Below are positions 47,364 to 56,786 of a stretch of 64,000 nucleotides of DNA, one piece after another; the stretch's first letter is position 1; each line of letters starts with the position of its first letter. Source of the stretch: Tamlana crocina (GTDB lineage Bacteria; Bacteroidota; Bacteroidia; Flavobacteriales; Flavobacteriaceae). Under the pieces are notes generated by a model that was not told where the DNA came from, searched no databases, and worked only from the letters and a program-made list of their open reading frames with translations. Made by a program: the position numbers and the translations under genes. The stretch lies in the NCBI GenBank assembly GCA_040429635.1, contig CP158972.1, positions 2,676,001-2,740,000 on the forward strand, in the 5' to 3' direction.

Positions 47364-48962
47364 TCAATCTTTGATAAGCACTTTACTTTTCCACCAAGTT
47401 TCATTTGGCACGAAGTTTTCACCCAACACTTCTAAACGCTGTTGTTCCAACGAAGGCCACTTCTTATTAACTGTGTTTAAATAGCGCTGTTGGGCTTTGA
47501 CTGGATTAAACTCTGAATCCTTAATAGGGTATTTGGCCCCTACACTCTGCAGCCATTCCATAAGCTGTTTACTGAGAATTTTGGCTTTGTCGGGGTACAC
47601 GTTAACCAAATTTAAGCTATCATGCTCTGCTGAAGGCAATTGATATAGTTCTTGATGCCCATCCTCCCAGTAGTGTATAAGTTTCCAACCGTCTTTTTGT
47701 ATTATTGAAGCAGGCTCTCCTCCTTGATTGCCATAATGTGGATAGTGCCAATATAATGGTCTATCCATATCCATACTTTTTCCTTCAAGCAACGGTTTTA
47801 AACTTACCCCATCTAAATGCTGCTCTTTTCTTAAAGGCAAATTAGCCAAATCTAACAGTGTAGGATATAAATCGGTACTTACCACAGGCTCTTCTGTTGT
47901 TTTTATACTATTCTTTAATCCCGGTGCTTTTATAAAAAACGGCTCTTTAATGCCTCCTTCCCATTGGTAACCTTTTCCGCCTCTTAAGGGCAGGTTACTT
48001 GTTGCGTAATTATCACCAGAAGCCACCCCCCCATTGTCGGAAGTAAAAACGACAATAGTGTTATCATCTATACCGTTGTCTTTTAAAGCCTTTAAAACCA
48101 CCCCAACTGCGTCGTCCATAGTTTCAACCAAACCACCATAAACAGGGTTATCCTGAACTGTTCTTATTGGCAATACACGCTCCATGTCGTAACCCTTTTT
48201 GGCTATTCCTAAACTATCGGCCTTATCACGGTATTTTCGCCATTTATCCTCAGTAGTTTGTATGGGCGCATGTACGGCATAAAACGAAAGAAAAGCGAAA
48301 AATGCAGAATCTTTATGTTTGGAAATAAAATGGGCTGTTTCCTCTGCCAATCGCATTGTTAAGTTTTCTCCCTTATGCTTATTTTTTAGCCTAGGATTGT
48401 TCCATGGTGAAAAAAAACCACCTCTTGGACTTCCTGCATCAATCCCTGCTATATTGATATCGAACCCATGGTCTTCAGGTAAAGAACCTTGGCCGCCCAA
48501 ATGCCATTTTCCTGCAAAAAACGTTTTGTAGCCGTTCGACCTGAACGCTTCGGCTATGGTTATGTCTTTGTGAGGTAGCTCATGTACATAATCAGCTGGC
48601 AATAACTTATCGTGCCTTTGTCGGCTGTGCCAGTCTTCTCCTGTTTTGGCTCCTATCCAATCTGTTATGCCATGCCGTGCTGTGAATTTACCGGTCATGA
48701 TACTTGCTCTTGAAGGACTGCAAACCCTGCTTGCTGCATAGCCATTGGTAAATATGACACCCTCGTTGGCCAACTTATCTACATTGGGGGTTTCGTAAAA
48801 TTCACTTCCCGTTACTCCCAAATCATGGTAGCCTAAATCATCTACCAAAATGAATAATATATTAGGTTTTTTTTGAGAGGAAGTTGCATCCGAGGGTTTG
48901 TTTTTACAAGCCAAGAAAGCCAAGGCTATAAAACCATATAATGATTTCTTTAAGCTTTTCAT
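47364..48962 (-). CDS. S1-family sulfatase, arylsulfatase A-like, lipoprotein
   Basis: This 532-residue sulfatase has a lipobox (FLAC, Cys19), ILFILVDDLGYHDLG, the maturation motif CSPSRASIMTG with Cys81, AGKWHLGGQGSLPEDHGF, and VVFTSDNGGVASG. All active-site elements are present. It belongs to a different branch from the iduronate-2-sulfatase-like enzymes in the window; the HGITDWIGAKTGEDW and insertion pattern fit exo-sulfatases of marine PULs. It follows GH78-C across 96 bases and precedes the SusC promoter, so it probably ends the GH78-C transcript. Confidence 0.88.
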   Translation of the reverse strand: MKSLKKSLYGFIALAFLACKNKPSDATSSQKKPNILFILVDDLGYHDLGVTGSEFYETPNVDKLANEGVIFTNGYAASRVCSPSRASIMTGKFTARHGITDWIGAKTGEDWHSRQRHDKLLPADYVHELPHKDITIAEAFRSNGYKTFFAGKWHLGGQGSLPEDHGFDINIAGIDAGSPRGGFFSPWNNPRLKNKHKGENLTMRLAEETAHFISKHKDSAFFAFLSFYAVHAPIQTTEDKWRKYRDKADSLGIAKKGYDMERVLPIRTVQDNPVYGGLVETMDDAVGVVLKALKDNGIDDNTIVVFTSDNGGVASGDNYATSNLPLRGGKGYQWEGGIKEPFFIKAPGLKNSIKTTEEPVVSTDLYPTLLDLANLPLRKEQHLDGVSLKPLLEGKSMDMDRPLYWHYPHYGNQGGEPASIIQKDGWKLIHYWEDGHQELYQLPSAEHDSLNLVNVYPDKAKILSKQLMEWLQSVGAKYPIKDSEFNPVKAQQRYLNTVNKKWPSLEQQRLEVLGENFVPNETWWKSKVLIKD

Positions 48963-49058
48963 CCGTTTTTTTTATCGTTCAGAAATAATTTTAATGTTGT
49001 TTATCTCTAAATTAGTTGGTTACTCTTGTTTCAGGTTAAAAGGTATAAATCGTTCACT

Positions 49059-51917
49059 TTATAACTTTTTATATTCAATATTATAATCTCCTGAGCCCAA
49101 AAGTACATTTGTAGTCCCTACAATTTCAGAACGACCTTCTTTTTGAAAATCGTCAAAAGATTTTCCATTGACTTTAAGGGTTTCCAATTCATTCTGACTT
49201 AAAACGAGTTTAGCTTTAGTATTAAAGGGCACTTCAAGGTTCATGGTTAATATACCTTCATTTATTGACCAGTCGTTTTTAATAGCTCCATAAGGCGAAG
49301 GCACACTCACTTTTGTGTGGGTAATTGCAGAAGGAAACTCAGGGTCAACAATAATCTGCTTATAGCCCACCTCATTTTCAGCAGATTTTATTCCGCCTAA
49401 AGACTCAAAAAAGTAAGCAGCAAAACCACTGTGCATCGGGTGGTTCAATGAATTGCTAGGGCCTTCCATCTTTTCCCATTCAAACTGACGTTCTGGCCAT
49501 GTAGTGAAGCCAGAATTCATCACATACGTTTGGCTAGGAAAATCTGGAGTGGTTAAAATATTGTATGCTAAATCTGCCTTTCCGTATTTAGACAATACCG
49601 TGTAAATGTATCGGTTACCATGAATACCCGTTGAATGATGACCTCCCTTAACCTCAACAATATCGTAAGCCAAGCCATTAACCACAGCTTCAATTTCATC
49701 ATCTGGAACCATACCGAATTGCAAGGCTTGTACCATAGCGGTTTGGCTTTGATACCATTTGTGTTTTGTACCTGAAACTTCAACCAAAAATTCTCTGTTA
49801 AACGCTTCTTTTAAAGCCTCTTTTTCTTGTTTCATTTTTGCTTCAAAATCAGCATCTTCGTTCATTTTTGCAAAGCGCTCCATAATACCCAACACATCGT
49901 AAAAATAAGCATTGGCAGAAATAATAGGGTCGCATTCCATCGCACTTGGATTTTTTCTTCGATCCCAGCGTGGCGGACACCAATCGCCCATACCATCTTG
50001 CATAATGCCATTTTCGCCTTTAAAATCGAGGTAAAAATTGGTCAATTCTTTCATTTCTGGGTAATACTCTTTTACAATGGCATCATCGCCATAAAACTTG
50101 TAATTGTACCATGGTAAATACATGGTGGCCACTCCCCAGTCAATTTTCGCATAGGTAGACGTGCGTTTTCCAGGCGCAATCATAGTAGGCACCTGATATT
50201 TTATTTCTGGATTATTGTAGCCTTTTGTAGGTCGCATTTGGGTGCGGATATCTTCCATATATTTCTTATAGAAATCGTACATATCGTAATTGTACAAGGC
50301 GTATTCGCAAAACGCATGAGCATCGCCCAACCAACCGCATTTTTCGCGATGCGGACAATCTTCTGGAATACCGTGAATATTATCAACAATTGTCCATTTG
50401 CTAATGCTATGCATGTTATTGAACAATTCATCAGAACATTCAAAACTACCTGTTTCCTGAATATCGGTAGCCACCAAAACAGCTTTAATCATGTCGGCAT
50501 CAGGTTTTCTAGACACCCCTTTTATTTTGGCATAACGAAACCCGTGGTAACTAAACTTGGGTTCCCAAGATTCCAAACCATCTCCTTTACAGATGTACTC
50601 ATAAATTTGTGGCATACCGTTGGCACCGCCTCCAGTAGAACCTTGATAAATATCATTTCCGTTGGTAAGCAAGGCCTCGGTAGTTATAATTTCAATAAAC
50701 TGACCTTCTTTTTCTTTTACATTTAACTTAACCCAACCCGCTATATTTTGACCAAAATCTACAATCCATTCGCCATCAGTACCTTTAAAAACTCTTTGAG
50801 GATGAAATTCTTTCAGTTTTTTAATTGGCGGAATTTGCTGTGCGCTAATGTTCGTAATTTTTGGAGAAGCTTCTTTCGCATTGCCCCATTCGCTATCGTT
50901 ATAGCCTAAAGTATTCCAACCATTAATTTCGTATCGGGCATCGTAAGTATCGCCTCCGTATATATTGTTAAACACAATGGGACCAGTGGATTCTTTCCAA
51001 GAACCATCGGTATAAAAATCGGTTTCAGTGCCATCTTCATATGCTACCTTAACCAGCAATTTCACCGTAGGCGGTCCATAGGCCAAATCCCTTTCAGACT
51101 CTGGGTCGCGTTTCCATGAAATATTTTGTCCGTAAAAGCCATTGCCCAAAATTATTCCGAAGGCATTTTTTCCAGATTGAAGGGTTTCTGTGATATCGTA
51201 ATGCACATAATAAGCCTGCTTATCGTAATTTGATGGCGCGGGATCCAACACGTGGTCGCCCACTTTTTTTCCGTTTAAGTACAGTTCATAATAGCCTAAT
51301 CCGCAAATGTAAGCTTGTGCATTTTTTATGGTTTTATCGAATTCTAATTCCTTTCTAAAATAACTTGCCGCAAAGCCTTCTACCGCTTGGGCTTCTTCCA
51401 TACTTCCGGTTTTGTAATCCCTAAAGCGATAAGGTGAGGTTCGGGTATCTTTGTTTAGGGTTATCCATTTGGCCTCGCCCCAATTGGCTTTGCTCTTTAA
51501 TCCCATTTGAAAAGTTTGGACATCGGACCATTTGGAAGCGTTTCCATTTTCGTCCCAAATCTTAACCTGCCAATAATAGGTTTTTAATGGCTCTAAGGAA
51601 TTTCCTTGAAATTTAACAAAGGAGGATTTATCACTTTCAATCTTTGAGGAGTCCCAAATATCAGCCTCATTTTCGTTTAGCTTATCTTCAGAAGATGCTA
51701 CCAAAATATGATAAGCCGTCTGCGATTTGTTATACCCTTCGGCATTAACCACCCATGAAAACAACGGCTGCTCACTTTCAATGGTTGAAGGGTTTGTTTT
51801 TGAATTACATGTTAGCGATTCAAATTTTAAAATCGATTCTACCAATTGTGGTTCTTGCTTACATGCTACAAACAAAAGGCATACAAAAAGTTTAAACGAA
51901 AATTTAATTAATCTCAT
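49059..51917 (-). CDS. GH78 alpha-L-rhamnosidase, divergent third copy
   Basis: This 952-residue lipoprotein (LLFVAC, Cys19) has the GH78 domain set: Ig-like N-terminus (SEQPLFSWVVNAEGYNKSQT), rhamnosidase_N (KNAQAYICGLGYYELYLNGK), and a barrel with the acid region DCPHREKCGWLGDAHAF in place of DCPQRDERxGW. The base region is SGFTTWPERQFEWEKMEG, and the C-terminal domain has SVPSPYGAIKNDW. It is quite unlike the tandem pair. The Glu in the HREKCGW motif keeps the acid role. It heads its own unit with an AACAGGACA element 65 bases upstream. It probably has distinct substrate preference, for example for a sulfated or differently linked rhamnose. Confidence 0.92.
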   Translation of the reverse strand: MRLIKFSFKLFVCLLFVACKQEPQLVESILKFESLTCNSKTNPSTIESEQPLFSWVVNAEGYNKSQTAYHILVASSEDKLNENEADIWDSSKIESDKSSFVKFQGNSLEPLKTYYWQVKIWDENGNASKWSDVQTFQMGLKSKANWGEAKWITLNKDTRTSPYRFRDYKTGSMEEAQAVEGFAASYFRKELEFDKTIKNAQAYICGLGYYELYLNGKKVGDHVLDPAPSNYDKQAYYVHYDITETLQSGKNAFGIILGNGFYGQNISWKRDPESERDLAYGPPTVKLLVKVAYEDGTETDFYTDGSWKESTGPIVFNNIYGGDTYDARYEINGWNTLGYNDSEWGNAKEASPKITNISAQQIPPIKKLKEFHPQRVFKGTDGEWIVDFGQNIAGWVKLNVKEKEGQFIEIITTEALLTNGNDIYQGSTGGGANGMPQIYEYICKGDGLESWEPKFSYHGFRYAKIKGVSRKPDADMIKAVLVATDIQETGSFECSDELFNNMHSISKWTIVDNIHGIPEDCPHREKCGWLGDAHAFCEYALYNYDMYDFYKKYMEDIRTQMRPTKGYNNPEIKYQVPTMIAPGKRTSTYAKIDWGVATMYLPWYNYKFYGDDAIVKEYYPEMKELTNFYLDFKGENGIMQDGMGDWCPPRWDRRKNPSAMECDPIISANAYFYDVLGIMERFAKMNEDADFEAKMKQEKEALKEAFNREFLVEVSGTKHKWYQSQTAMVQALQFGMVPDDEIEAVVNGLAYDIVEVKGGHHSTGIHGNRYIYTVLSKYGKADLAYNILTTPDFPSQTYVMNSGFTTWPERQFEWEKMEGPSNSLNHPMHSGFAAYFFESLGGIKSAENEVGYKQIIVDPEFPSAITHTKVSVPSPYGAIKNDWSINEGILTMNLEVPFNTKAKLVLSQNELETLKVNGKSFDDFQKEGRSEIVGTTNVLLGSGDYNIEYKKL

Positions 51918-51982
51918 TTAGGATAAATTTAGTGTTAAGGGTAAAATAATACTTGAAAGTTACAGCTATGTTTTTAAACACT

Positions 51983-51998
51983 TGTCCTGTTTTATCGG
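51983..51998 (-). promoter_or_regulatory. AACAGGACA-type upstream element (GH78-C)
   Basis: The minus strand reads CCGATAAAACAGGACA, 65 bases before the GH78-C start, and immediately follows the stop codon of a rhaT remnant (52008-52010). The core matches the elements at SusC and 36424. No inverted half-site is seen here. Confidence 0.55.
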
Positions 51999-52007
51999 CT
52001 ACGTAAA

Positions 52008-52125
52008 TTACAAGGAATTACCAATTCCCACTAAAACCACAGACAATGAGACAACTGCAATGCCGGATGTAAATGGTCAATTCAGACTCATCTCTGACTT
52101 TCTTTTCTGTAAATAGGCTAAACAT
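52008..52125 (-). pseudogene. Remnant of a second rhaT (C-terminal end)
   Basis: The minus strand encodes IYRKE, then after stops and frame changes KLTI-TSGIAVVSLSVVLVGIGNSL and a stop. The intact rhaT at 56787 ends with IYRKEW, KLTITAGIVVILLSVVLVG and IGNSI. The distance from IYRKE to the stop is nearly equal (about 109 versus 114 bases). A single extra base after ACCATT breaks the frame near 52070. The fragment is therefore a decayed duplicate of rhaT left between GH78-C and the GH39-like gene, and it shows rearrangement within the PUL. Confidence 0.8.
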
Positions 52126-52228
52126 TGGAAGTTCCTATAAAAGCAAATGAGTTTTGGGAATCGACACTCACCAAATATTGATATATATAATTCCCAATAC
52201 CATTCAAATACCAGCGTTGTAGAATACA
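52126..52228. other. Rest of the gap between GH39-like and GH78-C genes
   Basis: This AT-rich sequence holds an inverted repeat, TTGGGAAT (52154-52161) with ATTCCCAA (52190-52197), and a possible weak continuation of the rhaT remnant. No gene is seen. Confidence 0.35.
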
Positions 52229-53911
52229 TTACAACATTTTGGGCCTAAACCCTAATTTCTCAAAAGCAAAAGACCTTATTTCTGTTTTCACGCTAACTTC
52301 AGATCCAGCTTTACCATCTTTTCTTGCCGTAGTAATTACACTTCTCCATTCTGTAAACACACTAGGATTTGGATTTTTATATTTTTTGTAGGCTCTATAG
52401 CCTTCACGCGTTAAAGTACGATGCGGAGCTCCTTTATTGTCAAAATCACTTTTCACAAAATTTGAGTTACTAACTAAAAAATTTTGAAGCTTGTTGTTCG
52501 CTTCGCCGTAGATTTTACTTCTGTAATACAGCTTCGTTCCTACTGGTAAATCTGTAATAAAGGAAACAACTATTGGTTCGCTTTTTCTATAGTCAAGTGA
52601 ATTACTATTATAATTGTAAACTAAAACATCATACTCATTTTTCGTGGCATTTCTTGCAAAAATAGCATCCAATTCGTTGGTAGAAGTATTTGGGTTTCCA
52701 ATTACACTAGTTTCATAACGAATCAAACCCAACATATTTTTCAACTCTTTAATGCCCGCAGGATCTTCACTTCCAATTCCGTTGGACCACCTGTAAATAA
52801 ACCTTAAACCTTTGTCTCTATTCTTGTAAAACATATTGGAGTAAGCCAACTCTAAAATGTCTCTATGTGAGGTTTCACAGGTAACCAGAACACCCCTATC
52901 ATCAGCTCCATTCATTGTTGTTACCGTACTATATTCCATGAGGTCTATTGTAGTCTCTGGGTTCCATTTCGGATTATTAATAAGAGGTGCGAAAATCTCG
53001 GAGTACTTACTTCGCATATCTCTATCTTCAGTGTCATCAATTGTTATATAGTTTGAAAGCCCCCAAAAGTCACACTTAATGTTATTAGCGTAATTATAAT
53101 CTATTAAATCTTCTATAAAAGAAGCAAAAGGTTCTCCCTTATAATTTAACTTTTTCCCTTTTTTTAAAAACCCAGGCTCTCTGGTATGCAAACCTATTAC
53201 TGCCTCTGGCAAAACAGATCTTACGGCACTTTCAGTATTTGCAAAATGCTCAATAAAATCCTGTTTGGTACCGTACCAATGTTCTGGAGTTTCTATTTCT
53301 GAGCCTACTCTAAAACGCCATGACAGAACCTTCTCTTTTCCATAGGTTTCAACCAATTTAATCATTAATGCCTTTATAAAATCATGGTAGGCCTGTTTAT
53401 TAGCTGGAGGAAGCGAGTTACCATATTTTGACATTTTTTCATGTTCGCGAAAGTTAATACTATCTCTTTCTTCATTTGGAATAAATGTATAACCATGCTG
53501 AAAAGCCCATGGTGGTTGGTCTAAAGCAATTTGAAAAATTTCTGTATGCGAATTTATGAGCTTATCTAATCTTTCAATAAGAGGCTCCCACCTGTAAACA
53601 TAAACGTTATTGATTGAATCATATAAACATGGGTCGAAATCCAAATCTTTTTGAGGAACTCCGTTAACGTCTTTTTTAATACCACCAATCATCCTTACGA
53701 TGTTCATTTTTAATCCTTCACGAACATTTGAACCCGCTGTTGGACTAATTCTATTGGCAACACTCCATATATCATGAACAGGCAATTTCCTTGATTTTTC
53801 ATTTGTAAAATCAGTAAACAACTTCACCTGAGCTCCACATATGTTAAGGTTTATAAAGACTAATAAAGTACATTTTAGTAGGATAGGTATTTTCATTTCA
53901 ATAAATATCAT
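52229..53911 (-). CDS. GH39-like glycoside hydrolase (exported)
   Basis: This 560-residue enzyme has a signal ending NICGAQ; a second Met six codons in (53896, MKIPILLKC) is an equally good start. The barrel has the GH39/clan A pattern: VRMIGG, FQIALDQPPWAFQHG, WRFRVGSEIETPEHW (the SEIET Glu near the position of the acid/base NEP), and TTIDLMEYSTV with a probable nucleophile Glu. A C-terminal beta domain follows. A GH39 with a putative xylosidase role is reported in the F. agariphila ulvan PUL. Xylose or rhamnose release is therefore possible. Family confidence is moderate and no subfamily is claimed. Confidence 0.7.
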   Translation of the reverse strand: MIFIEMKIPILLKCTLLVFINLNICGAQVKLFTDFTNEKSRKLPVHDIWSVANRISPTAGSNVREGLKMNIVRMIGGIKKDVNGVPQKDLDFDPCLYDSINNVYVYRWEPLIERLDKLINSHTEIFQIALDQPPWAFQHGYTFIPNEERDSINFREHEKMSKYGNSLPPANKQAYHDFIKALMIKLVETYGKEKVLSWRFRVGSEIETPEHWYGTKQDFIEHFANTESAVRSVLPEAVIGLHTREPGFLKKGKKLNYKGEPFASFIEDLIDYNYANNIKCDFWGLSNYITIDDTEDRDMRSKYSEIFAPLINNPKWNPETTIDLMEYSTVTTMNGADDRGVLVTCETSHRDILELAYSNMFYKNRDKGLRFIYRWSNGIGSEDPAGIKELKNMLGLIRYETSVIGNPNTSTNELDAIFARNATKNEYDVLVYNYNSNSLDYRKSEPIVVSFITDLPVGTKLYYRSKIYGEANNKLQNFLVSNSNFVKSDFDNKGAPHRTLTREGYRAYKKYKNPNPSVFTEWRSVITTARKDGKAGSEVSVKTEIRSFAFEKLGFRPKML

Positions 53912-54021
53912 TTACTGTGAATCCATTTCAGTTAATTTCTAACAAAAAAACCAAGTACTTAAAAAAGGTTATCTAAATTGATAAAGTTTCAGCATTGTTT
54001 AAGGAAGAACATATTTTCCTT

Positions 54022-55245
54022 TTATACCACTATATAAGAACTACAAACTGTTTTTAGTCTTTTTTCGTCCAATTCCAATCCAAAACCTGGTTTTGGGTTA
54101 AGCTCATAATAGCCATTATTACGCTTTTTTGTGGCCGAAGATTGAACGCATTCTAAGTAAAGTTTGGAGTCTTCTTCCTTTTCTATCGCCTCAACCCAAT
54201 TGGCTCCAGCTCCAATGGCTATTTGTTGCCACGCGGTACATGCAGGCCCCACCAAACTATCATCTCCAATCATCACTTTTGCGCCAATAGCTTGCACCTC
54301 TTTTACCAACAAGGCTGTATGGTAAAAACTTCCCATGGTTGATGGATGCAAGTTTATAATGCGCCCCATGCCTTTTTGTAATTTATCTGCTCCAACCCAA
54401 GCAGGTCGCATGGGTGCATCTGGAATTAAATCTAAATTTCCAGTCATGTTTTGAAGCGCAATCCATTGATCTGTGGTTAATGGTGCTGGGTCTTCAATGG
54501 CATTAAGTCCATTCTCTTTAAAAGTATTCATAATCTCAGCCAATTCTTCTAGCGATTTCCATTTTTTATACCCTTTATTGACATCTGAAATCACAACAGC
54601 ATCTTTTCCTAGAACCTCGCGAATAATTCGAAGTAATTTTAAATCAACCTCAACATCTCCATACATTTTGAATTTCATATGATGTCCAAGGTTTTGTTTT
54701 AGACTTTTTTGGGCTTCTTCACGTACTTTATCTTCATCCTTATGGAGAATGCAATACAAGCCAGGAACTGCTTCTTTTTGATGCAAACCTAACAATTCAA
54801 TTGAAGGCTTATTTTGCAAACGACCCGCCAAATCAAGCAAGCCCATATCCATCAACTCTAAATATTTAAAAGATATTTTAGAACCCTTTACTTGTTGCGA
54901 TTGCAACAACTTTTGTGCTTCTAAAACACTTAATCCTTTAAATTGTTTTACATATTGTACCCATGGACTTAAATCTACATCTGGATTATTTCTTGAAGCA
55001 GGAATTTCGGACCAACCATAATAATCGCCTGCATTAATTTTCATAAATATATGCTGACGATTCAGCCACGTACCAAAAGAAAAATAACGTGGAATATTGA
55101 TGTTGTATTGGTAAAATTCAATTTTTGTGATTTTCTCAGTCAATACGTTTTTATCACTGATACAAGATGATAATAAAGGATAGGACAAACTGAATAATCC
55201 AACACTAGAGATACCTTTTATAAAATTTCGACGGTTTGTTTTCAT
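54022..55245 (-). CDS. Exported enolase-superfamily (mandelate racemase/MLE-like) lipoprotein
   Basis: This 407-residue protein starts MKTNRRNF, with a twin-arginine pair, and its signal ends at LLSSC (Cys28). The enolase-superfamily core is present: capping domain, KxK motif at Lys191/Lys193 (HHMKFKMYGD), metal ligands Asp221 (ISDVNKGY), Glu251 (AIEDPAPLT) and Asp276 (LIPDAPMRP), and IGDDSLVG. Members dehydrate or epimerise sugar acids in the cytoplasm; here the export signal is unusual. The neighbours (sulfatase, GH39-like) suggest that it acts on an uronate-ended ulvan fragment or on free uronate in the periplasm. The superfamily is clear; the reaction is unknown. Confidence 0.82.
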   Translation of the reverse strand: MKTNRRNFIKGISSVGLFSLSYPLLSSCISDKNVLTEKITKIEFYQYNINIPRYFSFGTWLNRQHIFMKINAGDYYGWSEIPASRNNPDVDLSPWVQYVKQFKGLSVLEAQKLLQSQQVKGSKISFKYLELMDMGLLDLAGRLQNKPSIELLGLHQKEAVPGLYCILHKDEDKVREEAQKSLKQNLGHHMKFKMYGDVEVDLKLLRIIREVLGKDAVVISDVNKGYKKWKSLEELAEIMNTFKENGLNAIEDPAPLTTDQWIALQNMTGNLDLIPDAPMRPAWVGADKLQKGMGRIINLHPSTMGSFYHTALLVKEVQAIGAKVMIGDDSLVGPACTAWQQIAIGAGANWVEAIEKEEDSKLYLECVQSSATKKRNNGYYELNPKPGFGLELDEKRLKTVCSSYIVV

Positions 55246-55260
55246 TTGTGCTAATTTAGT

Positions 55261-56721
55261 TTACCAAGGGTCATTCATCGAGGTTAGCAATTCAGCTAAT
55301 TCTGTTTCCATTTTTTGGTCTAGCTCAGGATTTTTACCCCAAATATTGGTCATTTGATATGGGTCTTCAGCATCATGATAGAGATAATGAAACTTATCGC
55401 CATTTTCATGTTTTACCACAGCAAAGGTATAGTCTTTAGTCCTGAAGCCTCTGGCATCACCTTTAGACGCAAAACTTTTACCAGCAAAATACAACTGTTT
55501 TTCTGGGCGTATCACTTCTTTATCGAAAAACAGATTAGAATAATCAATACCTTCAACCGCTTTAGGGATTTCAGTCTTTAAATCCATTAACCCCAAAAGT
55601 GTTGGCATATAATCTGGAACAGAAATCAACAAATCTTCAGTTTTTGGTTTTATTTTTTTCGGATAATGAACAATTAAAGGAATCCTATAAGCCTCTTTAA
55701 ACCATACATTTTTATGCATCAACCCTTGGCTTCCTAACATTTCTCCATGGTCTGAAGAAAACACAATAATAGTATTGTCATATAAACCTTTCTCCTTTAA
55801 TTTTTTGATAACACGACCTATTTGGTCATCAACCCCATTTACAGATGCAAAATAATCTGTAGCTTCATTTAATCGTTTTTCTACACCATGGTCTCCTCGT
55901 TTTAATTCATAATTATCAGTAAATTGAACATTTGGGCGATTTAAAACCTCCTTATAATCTAGCCCTTCATAACGTTTTTGGTACCGTTCTGGCACTTGCT
56001 TGAACGGTGTATGTGGTGGATTAATAGACCAAAACAAGGCAAATGGCTCTTTACTTTTTCGCTGATTCTCAGTGTTATCTAAATAATCCATAATAACATC
56101 AGCCTCGTGTTCTGCAGACCATTTTTTGATGTATGTTTTTTCATCTTCTTTAGCATTTGTAGTCCAATAATAAGGTGCATTATGCCTATTGTGAGTGCCA
56201 TACGCATACCAAAAAGAGAAGCCATGCCTTCTATCTGGAGGACACCAAGCATCCCAAACGCGTTTTACATCTGGTGGTGTAGGTTCTGGACCATCTAAAT
56301 GCCATTTCCCTACATAACCAGCACTATAACCATTGGTTGCCAAAACATCTGAAATACAAACTTCACTCTTCTTTAAATAGTTACCCAAGGCCGTTCTTTG
56401 GGAATTACAATTTTCTACGACACCATTTGAGAGTGAATAACGTCCTGTCATTAACATAGCTCTATACGGACTACATAAAGGGTTGTTTGCTACTGCTTCA
56501 CTAAAAAACACACCTTCTTTTGCTAATTGGTCTATGTTGGGTGTGTACACAGGGTCTTCGTTTAAAAATCCTAGTGATGCTTGCCTGTATTGGTCTGCAA
56601 AAATGAAGAGCAGGTTGGGTTTTTGAGTTACACTCTTTTCTTCGAGTGATTTATTTTTACATGAGCACATGATTATAGTTACTAAAACTAATAAGTAATA
56701 TTTTAATCTTTGATTTTTCAT
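55261..56721 (-). CDS. S1-family sulfatase, lipoprotein
   Basis: This 486-residue sulfatase has a lipobox in MCSC (Cys19/21), LLFIFADQYRQASLG (DQ in place of the usual DD at the metal site), CSPYRAMLMTG with Cys83 as precursor, VGKWHLDGPEPTP, and IIVFSSDHGEMLGSQGLMHK. Asp-Gln in place of Asp-Asp is common in a branch of S1 enzymes, so activity is expected. It lies 15 bases before the enolase-superfamily gene and 65 bases after rhaT. It is probably part of a transcript running rhaT to enolase. Regiospecificity cannot be read. Confidence 0.88.
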   Translation of the reverse strand: MKNQRLKYYLLVLVTIIMCSCKNKSLEEKSVTQKPNLLFIFADQYRQASLGFLNEDPVYTPNIDQLAKEGVFFSEAVANNPLCSPYRAMLMTGRYSLSNGVVENCNSQRTALGNYLKKSEVCISDVLATNGYSAGYVGKWHLDGPEPTPPDVKRVWDAWCPPDRRHGFSFWYAYGTHNRHNAPYYWTTNAKEDEKTYIKKWSAEHEADVIMDYLDNTENQRKSKEPFALFWSINPPHTPFKQVPERYQKRYEGLDYKEVLNRPNVQFTDNYELKRGDHGVEKRLNEATDYFASVNGVDDQIGRVIKKLKEKGLYDNTIIVFSSDHGEMLGSQGLMHKNVWFKEAYRIPLIVHYPKKIKPKTEDLLISVPDYMPTLLGLMDLKTEIPKAVEGIDYSNLFFDKEVIRPEKQLYFAGKSFASKGDARGFRTKDYTFAVVKHENGDKFHYLYHDAEDPYQMTNIWGKNPELDQKMETELAELLTSMNDPW

Positions 56722-56786
56722 TATTCTACATTTAATTTATTCAAAAAAATCTCTTCAATAAGGAGAGTAATATCCATTTGGTAAAA

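Noticed and set aside
3440-52012. Repeated GTAAATTACA at about 3441, 3572 and 52003 as a regulatory site
   Set aside because: Such A/T-rich decamers are expected by chance in this DNA, and positions relative to genes are not consistent.
52216-52235. GTTGTA...TACAAC hairpin at the 3' end of the GH39-like gene as a terminator
   Set aside because: Short AT-rich stem overlapping the stop codon and no T tract on the minus strand.
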